A stretch of DNA of 23,539 nucleotides from Sulfuritalea sp. (lineage in GTDB: Bacteria; Pseudomonadota; Gammaproteobacteria; Burkholderiales; Rhodocyclaceae), in assembly GCA_021738105.1 (NCBI GenBank), contig JAIPCS010000022.1, positions 1 through 23,539 on the forward strand. The letters run 5' to 3'. A model generated the notes under the pieces. That model saw nothing but the letters and a program-made list of their open reading frames with translations. It was not told the origin of the DNA and did not search any database. Of this stretch, positions 15,352 through 23,539 are shown in pieces (position 1 is the first letter of the stretch; every line of letters begins with the position of its first letter). The translations under genes and the position numbers were made by a program.

Positions 15352-16278
15352 TCACGCGTCGATCGTAGCTTGCATGGCGCGCCTGGCGAGAATGGCGCGC
15401 GCGACACGCGAGACTGGCTCGCGCTTGAGCTTTTTGGATATCCAGACGCCGGTATCCACCAGCGCGTCCAGGTCGATACCTGTATCGATGCCAAGTCCGT
15501 TCAACAACCAGACCACATCTTCAGTCGCCACGTTGCCAGACGCGCCGGTTGCATAGGGACAACCACCCAGGCCCGCCACCGAACTGTCAAAAATGCCAAT
15601 GCCCATTTGCAGCGAAGCGTAGATGTTGGCCGCCGCCATGCCAAATGTATCGTGATAATGACCGGCTAGCTTTTTCAGGGGAACACGGCGAGCCACCGCC
15701 TTGATCATGGCGCGGGTTTTTTCCGGTGTTCCAGCGCCGATTGTGTCTCCGAGACTGATTTCATAGCAGCCCATCTCCAGCAGCGCCTGTGCCACATTGG
15801 CAACCGCCAATGGCGCGACTTCGCCTTCGTAGGGACAGCCGAGCACGCAGGACACATAGCCGCGTACCTTGACATCGGCTATCTTCGCGGCCTCGACAAT
15901 GGGGCGGAAACGATCCAGCGATTCAGCGATAGAGCAATTGATGTTCTTCTGAGAAAAACTCTCCGAAGCCGCACCGAATACGGCAACTTCTTTTGCGCCG
16001 ACGGCAAGCGCAGCCTCGAAACCCTGCATGTTCGGGGTCAGTACCGGATAGCTGACGTCGGGCAACTTTTCGATGGCGGCAAAAACCGCGGCATGGTCGG
16101 CCATCTGTGGCACCCACTTGGGCGACACGAACGCCGTAGCCTCTATGGTCTTGAGACCGGACGCGCCCAGGCGGCGAATCAACTCAAGCTTGATCTCTGT
16201 GGATACAGGCTTCTTCTCGTTCTGCAATCCGTCGCGCGGACCTACTTCGACGATGCGTACTTTGCTGGGGAGACTCAT
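15352..16278 (-). CDS. liuE: Hydroxymethylglutaryl-CoA lyase
   Basis: Cleaves HMG-CoA to acetyl-CoA and acetoacetate, the last step of leucine/isovalerate breakdown. It is a 308-residue TIM-barrel enzyme with [12 protein letters not shown] at about 11-22, [26 protein letters not shown], the metal-binding HYHDTFG and the lyase signature [16 protein letters not shown] with the active-site Cys. All key residues are present. It starts 12 bp after liuD and precedes the DUF1289 gene. The name mvaB is used for the same family. Length and signature distinguish it from isopropylmalate synthases. Confidence 0.96.
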   Translation of the reverse strand: MSLPSKVRIVEVGPRDGLQNEKKPVSTEIKLELIRRLGASGLKTIEATAFVSPKWVPQMADHAAVFAAIEKLPDVSYPVLTPNMQGFEAALAVGAKEVAVFGAASESFSQKNINCSIAESLDRFRPIVEAAKIADVKVRGYVSCVLGCPYEGEVAPLAVANVAQALLEMGCYEISLGDTIGAGTPEKTRAMIKAVARRVPLKKLAGHYHDTFGMAAANIYASLQMGIGIFDSSVAGLGGCPYATGASGNVATEDVVWLLNGLGIDTGIDLDALVDTGVWISKKLKREPVSRVARAILARRAMQATIDA

Positions 16279-16290
16279 TCGAACTCACAT

Positions 16291-18303
16291 CTACTTGTCA
16301 GCCTCGAATTCTACTAGCTCGGCACCGTCGCTGACCTGTTCGCCGACATTGAAACAAAACGCCTTGACGGTTCCCGATGCTGGCGCGGCAATGGTGTGCT
16401 CCATTTTCATGGCCTCCAGAATCAGCAAGGGCGTGCCTTTTCCGACCCTCGCGCCAACTGCGGCAATCAGGGCGATGACCTTGCCCGGCATCGGCGCGGT
16501 CAAGCCCCCTTCCGCGCCGCCACCACTGCCGGCATGGAAGAGGGGATCGATTGCCGAAAATATGTAGGAAACGCCATCAATAAACACATGGCGCTTTTCG
16601 TTGGCGGAAACAACGGTGACATTGATGCGCCGACCGCCGAGATCGACGCGCAACTCGCTGTCACCGATGAAACTTCCAGTGGCTATAGTGCTCATGCCTT
16701 CGAACTCAAGCACATAACTCTCGCCCGCATAGCCGGCATTGACGACTTTTTCGATCTCGCCAACACGAAGCACTATTTCGCGACGCGCGGCTCCATTCAT
16801 TCGCCAGCCATCGCGGGTATGCCACGGCGAATGCGGATCATGGCTATCGCCGGCATGCGCGGCTGCATACCGCTGATCGCGTATCAATTCAGCCAGTGCA
16901 GCGACCAGCCAGGCTTCTGCCGGCGGCTCAGCAGCATCTGGGAAGAGAAAAGCCCGCTCGCGTTCTATCAGCCCGGTATCAAGATCGGCGCTGGCGAAGG
17001 CCGGGCAGGCCACCAGTCGCGATAGAAAACCGATGTTATTGGATACCCCGACCACCCGGTAGTCGGCCAATGCTTGCAACATGCGCGCCAATGCTCGTTC
17101 GCGAGCGTTGGTGTCGGACCCATCCCAAACAATCAATTTGGCAATCATTGGATCGTAGTACGGCGATATTTCGTCGCCCTGCTCAACGCCGGTATCGACC
17201 CGGACATTCAAAGTTTCCTGCGGCGGCGAGAGATGGATCAGCCGTCCGATGGAGGGCAGGAAACCCTTGTCCGGATCTTCAGCATAAATCCTCGCCTCCA
17301 GCGCATGACCGCGAATTTTCAATTGCTCCTGCTGCAGCGGCAGCGTCTCGCCAGAGCCGACTTTCAATTGCCACTCGACCAGATCAAGGCCCGTGATCAT
17401 TTCGGTCACGGGATGCTCGACCTGCAAGCGGGTATTCATCTCCATGAAGTAGAAGGTGCCGTCCTGATTGACGATGAACTCGACAGTGCCGGCACCCACA
17501 TAGCCGACGGCCTTGGCTGCATCAACCGCCGCCTTGCCCATCGCTGCGCGACGTTCCGCCGGCATGTTGGGTGCTGGCGCCTCCTCCACCACTTTCTGGT
17601 GGCGACGCTGCACCGAGCAATCGCGCTCGAACAGATAAACGCAATTGCCATGACTGTCGCCGAATACCTGAATCTCGATATGGCGCGGACGCTGCAGGTA
17701 TTTTTCTATCAGCACGTGCTCGTCGCCGAAACTGGACGCGGCTTCGCGTTTGCAAGAGGCCAGGCCGTCGAGAAATTCTTCGCTCTTGTTGACCGCTCGC
17801 ATGCCTTTGCCACCACCGCCGGCCGCTGCCTTGATCAATACCGGATAGCCGATGGCATCGGCCTGCTGCTTGAGAAACTCCGGATCCTGGTTGTCGCCGT
17901 GATAGCCCGGCGTCAGTGGCACGCCGGCTTTCTCCATCAGCTTCTTGGCTTCCGACTTGGAGCCCATGGCGCGGATCGCGCTGACCGGTGGCCCGATGAA
18001 CACAACGTTGTTTCTCTCACAGGCTTCGGCGAAATCCACGTTCTCCGAGAGGAAGCCGTAACCTGGATGCACTGCCTGCGCGCCTGTCTCAAGCGCCGCG
18101 GCAATGATTTTTTCGAACACCAGATAGGATTCCTTGGGCGAGGGTGCGCCAATGCAAACCGCCTCGTCGGCCATCCGCACATGACGAGCGCCGACGTCCG
18201 CCTCTGAATATACGGCCACTGTGCGAATGCCCATTCGACGTGCTGTCTTGATGACCCTGCAGGCAATTTCACCCCGGTTGGCGATGAGAATTTTGTTAAA
18301 CAT
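16291..18303 (-). CDS. liuD: Methylcrotonyl-CoA carboxylase biotin-containing alpha subunit
   Basis: Carboxylates its own biotin with ATP and bicarbonate, then passes CO2 to the LiuB carboxyltransferase. The 670-residue protein opens MFNKILIANRGEIACRVIKT. The biotin carboxylase domain is about 1-447, with the ATP loop KAAAGGGGKGMR, MNTRLQVEHPVTE and ARIYAEDP. A linker domain follows, then a biotinyl domain (about 595-668) with EAMKM and biotin on Lys633. It lies 4 bp after liuC and 12 bp before liuE. Geranyl-CoA or propionyl-CoA carboxylase subunits are alternatives, but liuC and liuE neighbours favour methylcrotonyl-CoA. Confidence 0.94.
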   Translation of the reverse strand: MFNKILIANRGEIACRVIKTARRMGIRTVAVYSEADVGARHVRMADEAVCIGAPSPKESYLVFEKIIAAALETGAQAVHPGYGFLSENVDFAEACERNNVVFIGPPVSAIRAMGSKSEAKKLMEKAGVPLTPGYHGDNQDPEFLKQQADAIGYPVLIKAAAGGGGKGMRAVNKSEEFLDGLASCKREAASSFGDEHVLIEKYLQRPRHIEIQVFGDSHGNCVYLFERDCSVQRRHQKVVEEAPAPNMPAERRAAMGKAAVDAAKAVGYVGAGTVEFIVNQDGTFYFMEMNTRLQVEHPVTEMITGLDLVEWQLKVGSGETLPLQQEQLKIRGHALEARIYAEDPDKGFLPSIGRLIHLSPPQETLNVRVDTGVEQGDEISPYYDPMIAKLIVWDGSDTNARERALARMLQALADYRVVGVSNNIGFLSRLVACPAFASADLDTGLIERERAFLFPDAAEPPAEAWLVAALAELIRDQRYAAAHAGDSHDPHSPWHTRDGWRMNGAARREIVLRVGEIEKVVNAGYAGESYVLEFEGMSTIATGSFIGDSELRVDLGGRRINVTVVSANEKRHVFIDGVSYIFSAIDPLFHAGSGGGAEGGLTAPMPGKVIALIAAVGARVGKGTPLLILEAMKMEHTIAAPASGTVKAFCFNVGEQVSDGAELVEFEADK

Positions 18304-18307
18304 GATT

Positions 18308-19099
18308 TCAGCCCTGGTCGATCCAGTTGGGTTTGCGTTTCTCGAGAAACGCGCTCATGCCTTCGCGACCTTCGTCGCTGGCTCGCAGACGGGTGATGCG
18401 CTGTGCGGTGTCCTCAATAACATCTGCAGAGAGCGGCTTCCACGCAACCGCCGAAATCAATTGCTTGCACTCGGCCAGCGCCCCCGGCGCGTTCTTCAGC
18501 AATGCCTCGGCAATCTCGCCGACAGCATCGTCAAGGCCGGCCACATCGGCCACGATTTCGTGCAGTAGCCCCATGCGATAGGCCTCGGTCGCCGAAAAAC
18601 GCTCTGCGGTCAACATGAAGCGCCGCGCGTAACGTTCACCGATGGCTGCGATGACATGCGGACTGATAACGGCGGGGATGATCCCGAGTTTGACTTCCGT
18701 CAGTGAAAACTGGGCATCGAAGGTGGCAATGGCCACGTCGCAACAGGCCACCAATCCCACACCGCCACCATAGGCCGGGCCCTGCACACGGGCGATGGTG
18801 GGCTTGGGAGATTGCGCCAGACGCCGCAACATCTCAGCCAGCGCACGCGAGTCGCGTAGATTGTCTTCATTGCTGTATCCGGCCGCGCGCTTCATCCAGT
18901 TGAGGTCTGCGCCAGCGCAGAAACTTTTGCCGGTACTGGAGATCACCAGTACGCGCACCTCGGTATCGGCGATCATCCGGTCGAGAGAGTCCGACAGCTC
19001 TGCAATCAGCGCATCGTCGAATGCATTGTGCCGCTCAGGACGATTAAGCGTAATGATGCCGACGCCACGATCAACTTCGGTAGTTATGTTCTGGTACAT
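18308..19099 (-). CDS. liuC: Enoyl-CoA hydratase family protein, probable methylglutaconyl-CoA hydratase
   Basis: Crotonase-fold enzyme of 263 residues, expected to hydrate 3-methylglutaconyl-CoA to HMG-CoA. Seen are ITLNRPERHNAFDDALIAEL, the oxyanion-hole CAGADLNWMKR and GPAYGGGVGLVACCDVAIAT. FSLTEVKLGIIPAVISPHVI is typical of the LiuC/AUH subgroup. The start at 19099 is clear, with GGGAG six bases upstream; a frame to 19141 runs into the dispersed repeat and is not supported. It lies 87 bp after liuB, the longest gap within the operon, and 4 bp before liuD. Confidence 0.92.
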   Translation of the reverse strand: MYQNITTEVDRGVGIITLNRPERHNAFDDALIAELSDSLDRMIADTEVRVLVISSTGKSFCAGADLNWMKRAAGYSNEDNLRDSRALAEMLRRLAQSPKPTIARVQGPAYGGGVGLVACCDVAIATFDAQFSLTEVKLGIIPAVISPHVIAAIGERYARRFMLTAERFSATEAYRMGLLHEIVADVAGLDDAVGEIAEALLKNAPGALAECKQLISAVAWKPLSADVIEDTAQRITRLRASDEGREGMSAFLEKRKPNWIDQG

Positions 19100-19112
19100 C
19101 GATTCTCCCTTT

Positions 19113-19133
19113 CTTTCACCACGGCGACACGGC
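19113..19133. repeat. Dispersed 21-bp repeat, copy B, with inverted partner
   Basis: Identical over 21 bp to the copy at 1350-1370. Here CCACGGCGA (19119-19127) also has a perfect 9-bp inverted partner TCGCCGTGG at 19169-19177, so the liuB-liuC gap can fold into a stem with a 41-base loop. Confidence 0.75.
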
Positions 19134-19186
19134 AGTATCAAGGCAGGATTATTGCAGCGCCCGCCGCTTCGCCGTGGCCAATCGAT

Positions 19187-20794
19187 TTACATCCGAAATA
19201 CGCCGAACTTGGTCGGCAGAATCGGGGCATTTAGCGAAGCCGATATCCCCAGTCCCAGGGTGCGCCGCGTCTGTGCCGGGTCGAGTACGCCGTCATCCCA
19301 AATACGCGCAGTGGCGTAGTAGGGATGCCCCTGGGTTTCGTACTGAGCCCGGATCGGTGATTTGAAACTTTCCTCGTCTTCCTTGCTCCACTCCTGGCCG
19401 CCCGCCTCCAGACCATCACGCTTGATGGTGGACAAGACCGACGCGGCCTGCTCGCCACCCATTACGCTGATGCGCGCATTGGGCCACATCCAGAGCATAC
19501 GGGGGCTGTAGGCACGGCCACACATGCCGTAGTTGCCGGCGCCGAAACTGCCGCCGATGATCATGGTGAATTTCGGCACTTGCGTGGTCGCCACGGCGGT
19601 CACCATTTTTGCGCCGTCCTTGGCGATGCCTGCGTTCTCATATTTGCGACCCACCATGAAGCCGGTAATGTTCTGCAGGAACAGGAGCGGAATGCCGCGC
19701 TGGGAACACAGTTCGATGAAGTGGGCACCCTTTTGTGCCGATTCGCCGAACAGGATGCCGTTGTTGGCCACGATGCCCAGTGGATAGCCATGCAGCCGGG
19801 CAAAGCCCGTGACCAGCGTGGTGCCATAGCGCGACTTGAACTCGTCGAAACGCGAACCGTCGACCAGACGGGCGATGACTTCGCGCACGTCATAGGGCTT
19901 CTTGGTATCGAAAGGAATCACACCCCACAGTTCACTCGGGTCGTAGAGCGGCTCTTCGGGTGTGGCGATGTCAAGCGAGATCGGCTTTTGCCAATTGAGA
20001 TTGCCGACAATCCGGCGCGCAATCGACAACGCATGATGATCGTTTTCGGCCAGATGATCACAAACCCCGGAAATGCGAGTATGCACGTCGCCACCGCCCA
20101 GATCCTCGGCGCTGACCACCTCTCCGGTGGCCGCCTTGACCAGTGGCGGGCCGCCGAGAAAGATCGTGCCCTGATTCTTGACAATGACCGACTCGTCGGA
20201 CATCGCCGGCATGTAGGCGCCGCCCGCGGTGCAGGAGCCCATGACGATGCCTACCTGGGGAATGCCCAGCGCCGACATGTTGGCCTGGTTGTAGAAAATC
20301 CGGCCGAAGTGGTCGCGGTCGGGAAACACCTCGTCCTGCGTCGGCAGATTGGCGCCGCCCGAGTCGACCAGATAGATGCAGGGCAGACGGTTCTGCAACG
20401 CGATTTCCTGTGCGCGCAAATGCTTCTTCACGGTCAGCGGGAAGTAGGACCCACCCTTCACCGTGGCGTCGTTGGCGACGATCATGCACTCGACACCCTT
20501 GACCCGGCCGATGCCGGTGACAACACCTGCCGATGCGACGTCGCCGCTGTACATGCCCATCGCGGCGAGCGCCGAAAACTCGAGAAAGGCCGCTCCGGGA
20601 TCGATCAGTGCATTGATCCGCTCACGTGGCAGCAGTTTGCCGCGCGCCTTGTGCTTGGCTGCGCTCGCCGGCGAGCCACCGCCGGATACGGCTATGGTTT
20701 TCTCGCGCAAATCGTCGACCAGCGCCGCCATTGCAGCCGCGTTGGTTTTGAATTCCTCGCTGCGCGTGTTGAGTTTGGATTTGATAACGGACAC
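19187..20794 (-). CDS. liuB: Methylcrotonyl-CoA carboxylase carboxyltransferase beta subunit
   Basis: Transfers the carboxyl group from LiuD biotin to 3-methylcrotonyl-CoA. From GTG 20794 it is 535 residues. The crotonase-like carboxyltransferase halves show [75 protein letters not shown] and the closing [12 protein letters not shown]. The GTG start is strongly supported: GGGAGG lies six bases upstream and the codon shares a base with the stop of the preceding gene (TAGTG). An upstream frame to 20818 starts inside that gene. GTG starts are rarer than ATG, so coupling may set its output. Confidence 0.96.
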   Translation of the reverse strand: MSVIKSKLNTRSEEFKTNAAAMAALVDDLREKTIAVSGGGSPASAAKHKARGKLLPRERINALIDPGAAFLEFSALAAMGMYSGDVASAGVVTGIGRVKGVECMIVANDATVKGGSYFPLTVKKHLRAQEIALQNRLPCIYLVDSGGANLPTQDEVFPDRDHFGRIFYNQANMSALGIPQVGIVMGSCTAGGAYMPAMSDESVIVKNQGTIFLGGPPLVKAATGEVVSAEDLGGGDVHTRISGVCDHLAENDHHALSIARRIVGNLNWQKPISLDIATPEEPLYDPSELWGVIPFDTKKPYDVREVIARLVDGSRFDEFKSRYGTTLVTGFARLHGYPLGIVANNGILFGESAQKGAHFIELCSQRGIPLLFLQNITGFMVGRKYENAGIAKDGAKMVTAVATTQVPKFTMIIGGSFGAGNYGMCGRAYSPRMLWMWPNARISVMGGEQAASVLSTIKRDGLEAGGQEWSKEDEESFKSPIRAQYETQGHPYYATARIWDDGVLDPAQTRRTLGLGISASLNAPILPTKFGVFRM

Positions 20795-21396
20795 TAGAAA
20801 CCTCCCGTGGCGAGCCACTTGTCGATTTGCGGCAGGCGGTCGACGCCCCAGAAGGTCTCTCCGTCCACCATGAAATAGGGCGCGCCGAACATGCCCTTGG
20901 CAATCGCGGCGTCGGTTTCCTGTTTGACTCTGTCCTTGATTTCCTGAGTGGCGATGGCGGCGGCAAATGCCTCGCGGTCGATACCCAGGCTATCAACGGC
21001 TTCCAGCACAATCGACAACTCGCTGATGTCGCGACCCTCCACCCAATAAGCGCGGAATATAGCGTGAGCGAACTCGCGCGCCTTGCCGCTGTTCTGCCCG
21101 TGCAGCCAGTAGTAGCCGCGCGCCGCAGCCAGCGTGGGGAGCGGAAATTTGGGCGGAAACTTGTAGGGGACTCCCAGAAAACGCGCCGAGCGGTCGAAGT
21201 CGTGTTTGCTGTAATCGCCCTTGAGCGGGATATTGATCAGAAACGGCAGACCCGAGGCTTTGAAGGCCGCGCCGAGCATGATCGGCCGCCAGTGTACTTT
21301 GCGCCCGTGCTTTGCCGCCAGATCGTCAATCACTTCACTGGCCAGGTAGGAATAGGGCGAAGAAAAGTCGAACCAGAAGTCGATGGGATCGCTCAT
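20794..21396 (-). CDS. DsbA-family protein, 2-hydroxychromene-2-carboxylate isomerase-like (kappa GST)
   Basis: A 200-residue thioredoxin-fold protein with an inserted helical domain. It starts [19 protein letters not shown], where Ser13 before Pro is the catalytic position in HCCA isomerases. [17 protein letters not shown] and [18 protein letters not shown] are also characteristic. Family members bind glutathione; the best-known reaction is in naphthalene breakdown, but many copies sit in fatty-acid or acyl-CoA operons with unknown substrates. GGAGGGG just upstream supports the ATG at 21396. It follows the GST gene by 9 bp and is coupled to liuB by a one-base overlap. No other naphthalene genes are present, so a naphthalene role is unlikely. 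Confidence 0.87.
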   Translation of the reverse strand: MSDPIDFWFDFSSPYSYLASEVIDDLAAKHGRKVHWRPIMLGAAFKASGLPFLINIPLKGDYSKHDFDRSARFLGVPYKFPPKFPLPTLAAARGYYWLHGQNSGKAREFAHAIFRAYWVEGRDISELSIVLEAVDSLGIDREAFAAAIATQEIKDRVKQETDAAIAKGMFGAPYFMVDGETFWGVDRLPQIDKWLATGGF

Positions 21397-21405
21397 GACC
21401 CCTCC

Positions 21406-22041
21406 TCAGGTTTTCGCCGGCAGCGGATGGCCCGGCATCAGTTGGTAGGGATGCTGCCAGCCGGGCAGCGCGGCGATGCGCGCCGACCAGTCGCGAAGGT
21501 TCGGATAGTCGTTCCAGTCCACACCGATCTCCTCGGGCCAGAAAACATAGCCGGCCAGCGAAAAGTCGGCGATGGTGGGACGGCGCGCAACAATCCATTC
21601 TTGCCCTGCGAGGTGGGTGTCGAGCACCTTCCAGGCGCCTTCGGCGCGAGTTCGGAACATGGCAATGACGGCAGGGTCGGCGTTCGGAACAAAATTGATC
21701 AGGTAGCGCAGCGTCGCCGTGTAACTGGTGAATTTGTGATTATCGAACAGTATCCAGCGCAGAATCTCGCGCCGCTCTGCATTCCCATGCGGACCAAACT
21801 TGCCGAGGGTCTCGGCAAGGTAGTCGAGAATCACGCCTGACTGTGAAAGGCTTTTGCCTTTGTGCTCCAGCACCGGTACTTCGCCCATGACGTTGATCGC
21901 CCGGTACTCCGGCGTGCGCGTCGCGCCATTAAAAAAATCGACAAAGCACGGCTCCCAGTCGGCGCCACATAGCGCCATCATCAGCGCCGGCTTGTAGGCG
22001 TTGCCGGATTGGGCGAAGCAATGCAGGGTGTATTCAGCCAT
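21406..22041 (-). CDS. Glutathione S-transferase family protein
   Basis: Cytosolic GST of 211 residues. The thioredoxin-like N-terminal domain runs from MAEYTLHCFAQSGNAYKPAL through GEVPVLEHKGKSLSQSGVIL, the glutathione-contact Val-Pro and Gln-Ser pair. The helical C-terminal domain carries EWIVARRPTIADFSLAGYVF. ATG 22041 is fixed by GGGAG five bases upstream; an upstream in-frame TTG at 22056 overlaps the preceding stop and is not favoured. It lies between the acyl-CoA dehydrogenase and the HCCA-isomerase-like gene. The substrate is unknown; a role with its kappa-GST-like neighbour is possible. Confidence 0.9.
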   Translation of the reverse strand: MAEYTLHCFAQSGNAYKPALMMALCGADWEPCFVDFFNGATRTPEYRAINVMGEVPVLEHKGKSLSQSGVILDYLAETLGKFGPHGNAERREILRWILFDNHKFTSYTATLRYLINFVPNADPAVIAMFRTRAEGAWKVLDTHLAGQEWIVARRPTIADFSLAGYVFWPEEIGVDWNDYPNLRDWSARIAALPGWQHPYQLMPGHPLPAKT

Positions 22042-22052
22042 TTGAGCTCCCT

Positions 22053-23186
22053 TCAAGTACCCAGAGAACGGCCGATGACGAGCCGCTGAATATCGGACGC
22101 ACCTTCATAGATCTGGCAGACGCGCACATCGCGATAAATGCGTTCGACCGGAAAATCGGACACGTAGCCGTATCCGCCGTGAATCTGGATTGCATCGGAA
22201 CAGACCTTCTCGGCCATTTCCGAGGCGAACAGTTTGGCCATTGAAGCTTCCTTCAGGCACGGCCGGCCGGCGTCGCGCAGGCAGGCGGCGTGATGCACCA
22301 TCTGGCGCGCGACCTCGATCTGCGTCGCCATGTCGGCGAGACGGAAGTTAACCGCCTGATGTTCGAAGATCGGCTTGCCGAAGCTCTCGCGTTCATTGGC
22401 ATAACTCAATGCCGCCTCGAACGCAGCGCGGGCCATGCCGACCGATTGGGCGGAAATTCCAATACGCCCGCCTTCGAGATTCGAGAGTGCGATGCGATAG
22501 CCCTGCCCTTCGCTGCCGAGCAGATTTTCTGCCGGGATGCGGCAATTCTCTAACAGGATCTGCGCCGTGTCGGAGGCGTGCTGGCCGAGCTTTTCCTCGA
22601 CCCGGCCGACGACATAGCCGGGCGTATCGCTGGGCACGATGAAGGCCGAGATACCTTTCTTGCCGGCGCCCGGATCGGTGACGGCGAACACCACCGCGAC
22701 TTGTGCGTTCTTGCCCGTGGTAATGAACTGTTTGACGCCATTGAGCACCCAGTGATCGCCTTCTCTGACTGCCCTGGTGCGTATCGCAGCGGCGTCGGAG
22801 CCGACATGCGGCTCGGTCAAACAGAAACAGCCCAGCCACTCACCACTGGCCAGCTTGCGCAGGTATTTGTCTTTCTGTGCGTCGTTGCCGAAGGCATTGA
22901 CCGGCCCGCAGACCACCGAGTTCTGCACGCTGATGATGGTCGATGTCGCCCCATCGCCTGCGGCGATTTCCTCGAGTGCCAGTGCCAGCGAAACATAGTC
23001 GAGGCCGGCGCCACCCCATTGTTCGGGCACCACCATGCCGCAGACACCCAGTACGCCCAACTGACGCAGCGCCTCTCGCGGAAACACCGCATCGCGGTCC
23101 CACTCGGCGGCAAAGGGCGCCAGTTGCTCGCGTGCGAAATCACGCAGCATGTCTCGAATTTGTTCCTGTTCGCTTGTAAGAATCAT
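22053..23186 (-). CDS. Acyl-CoA dehydrogenase (short/branched-chain type)
   Basis: FAD enzyme of 377 residues that makes the alpha-beta double bond in an acyl-CoA and passes electrons to ETF. Seen are [17 protein letters not shown] (FAD/substrate signature), [46 protein letters not shown] and the C-terminal [15 protein letters not shown]. Glu361 occupies the catalytic position of short- and medium-chain enzymes. Isovaleryl-CoA dehydrogenases use a different Glu and lack acid here, so this is probably not IVD despite the liu context. Butyryl-, 2-methylbutyryl- or another branched substrate is possible. Its ATG shares a base with the EamA stop (TGATG). Confidence 0.93.
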   Translation of the reverse strand: MILTSEQEQIRDMLRDFAREQLAPFAAEWDRDAVFPREALRQLGVLGVCGMVVPEQWGGAGLDYVSLALALEEIAAGDGATSTIISVQNSVVCGPVNAFGNDAQKDKYLRKLASGEWLGCFCLTEPHVGSDAAAIRTRAVREGDHWVLNGVKQFITTGKNAQVAVVFAVTDPGAGKKGISAFIVPSDTPGYVVGRVEEKLGQHASDTAQILLENCRIPAENLLGSEGQGYRIALSNLEGGRIGISAQSVGMARAAFEAALSYANERESFGKPIFEHQAVNFRLADMATQIEVARQMVHHAACLRDAGRPCLKEASMAKLFASEMAEKVCSDAIQIHGGYGYVSDFPVERIYRDVRVCQIYEGASDIQRLVIGRSLGT

Positions 23187-23539
23187 CAGCTTCGTCCTTC
23201 GGCAACCGCCATGGGTGCGCGGCTCGGCCAGTTTAGAGTCAATACACCCAGCAAGACCAGCGCGCCGCCGGCATAAGTGACGGCGGCCAGGCGTTCCTGC
23301 AGCATCAACGCGCCCAGCAATACGCCGAACACCGGTACCAGATTGATGAACATGCCGGCGCGCGTGGGACCGATATCGCGCACCGCTTCGGCGTACCAGG
23401 TGAAGGACAGTGCCGTGCCCAGCACACCGAGAAACACGATGCTCAGTGCGCCATCGATTTGCAGCGTCTGCAGGGCAAACAAGCTGCCGTCAATCAGCGC
23501 GGCGACGGTCAGCATGACCCAACCGGTCAGGCAGGCGCC
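23186..23539 (-). CDS. EamA-family (DMT) transporter, C-terminal part, cut by window edge
   Basis: Only the last 117 codons lie in the window; the frame stays open to base 23539, so the start is off the right edge. The part seen is the second EamA repeat, with about four hydrophobic helices, including [40 protein letters not shown] and [20 protein letters not shown]. The tail ends in a short charged stretch (VAEGRS). The stop is coupled to the acyl-CoA dehydrogenase start by a one-base overlap, suggesting it belongs to the same transcript. It is a different gene from the EamA transporter at 6724. The substrate is unknown. Confidence 0.88.
   Translation of the reverse strand, partial: GACLTGWVMLTVAALIDGSLFALQTLQIDGALSIVFLGVLGTALSFTWYAEAVRDIGPTRAGMFINLVPVFGVLLGALMLQERLAAVTYAGGALVLLGVLTLNWPSRAPMAVAEGRS

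Noticed and set aside
17074..18207. Long open frame on the plus strand opposite liuD
   Set aside because: It is antisense to a complete, motif-rich biotin carboxylase. High GC content leaves such mirror frames open; its translation shows no domain and no ribosome site.
19580..20797. Long open frame of about 405 codons on the plus strand opposite liuB
   Set aside because: Antisense to an intact carboxyltransferase, His/Asp/Gly-rich composition typical of a mirror frame, no recognisable motif.
20794..22041. Naphthalene degradation genes
   Set aside because: The HCCA-isomerase-like protein and GST are the only suggestive genes; no ring dioxygenase or other nah-type genes are present and the context is acyl-CoA catabolism.

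Overview
The window is a GC-rich, tightly packed bacterial chromosome segment. Gene content and order point to a betaproteobacterium, tentatively of the Rhodocyclales/Sterolibacteriaceae type. Reasons include an HslV with a short MEQYHG leader before the catalytic Thr, a rapZ and Lon-substrate-domain gene beside mutY, the formate-dependent PurT, and a liu-type acyl-CoA catabolic operon. No rRNA, tRNA, CRISPR array, prophage or insertion sequence was found. No gap between genes exceeds about 210 bp. The placement rests on protein resemblance judged by eye, not on a search.

Layout from left to right. (1) 1-3111, minus strand: a duplicated STAS-domain protein, then hslV and hslU (hslU lacks only its last residue or so at the left edge), probably one operon for the HslUV protease. 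(2) 3241-5440: an RlmI-type 23S rRNA methyltransferase on minus and, diverging from it, an unrecognised exported protein on plus. (3) 5453-6683: a LysR regulator on minus diverging from a 65-residue small protein, with a perfect inverted repeat and a leader hairpin between them. (4) 6695-8138, minus: an orphan flavin reductase coupled to an EamA/DMT exporter, ending in a plausible terminator. (5) 8252-10640, plus: purT and mutY, with a 9-bp tandem repeat lying across the mutY start. (6) 10598-13014, minus: rapZ, a NusG-domain-II membrane protein, a Gx-type transporter and a Lon-substrate-domain protein, all joined by overlapping stop/start codons. (7) 13152-14135, plus: a membrane-anchored coiled-coil protein with a J-like region. 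(8) 14173-23539, minus: an operon transcribed right to left, consisting of an EamA exporter (cut by the right edge), acyl-CoA dehydrogenase, GST, HCCA-isomerase-like protein, liuB, liuC, liuD, liuE, a DUF1289 protein and a metallo-beta-lactamase-fold hydrolase.

How the genes work together. LiuB plus LiuD carboxylate 3-methylcrotonyl-CoA, LiuC hydrates the resulting 3-methylglutaconyl-CoA, and LiuE cleaves HMG-CoA to acetyl-CoA and acetoacetate. This is the lower leucine/isovalerate route. The acyl-CoA dehydrogenase in the operon carries its catalytic Glu in the short/branched-chain position rather than the isovaleryl-CoA dehydrogenase position, so the first oxidation step may be encoded elsewhere or the operon may serve another acyl-CoA. 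Two glutathione-type enzymes sit between the dehydrogenase and LiuB.

Most of the window is ordinary housekeeping and catabolic DNA; I did not find a clearly new multi-gene system. The points most worth following are: the in-frame tandem repeat at the mutY start; a dispersed CCACGG-type repeat in gaps inside two operons; a RapZ without the C-terminal basic residues used for sRNA binding in E. coli; the NusG-II/Gx-transporter pair in the rapZ operon; the duplicated helical+STAS architecture beside hslVU; and the orphan exported protein at 4640-5440.
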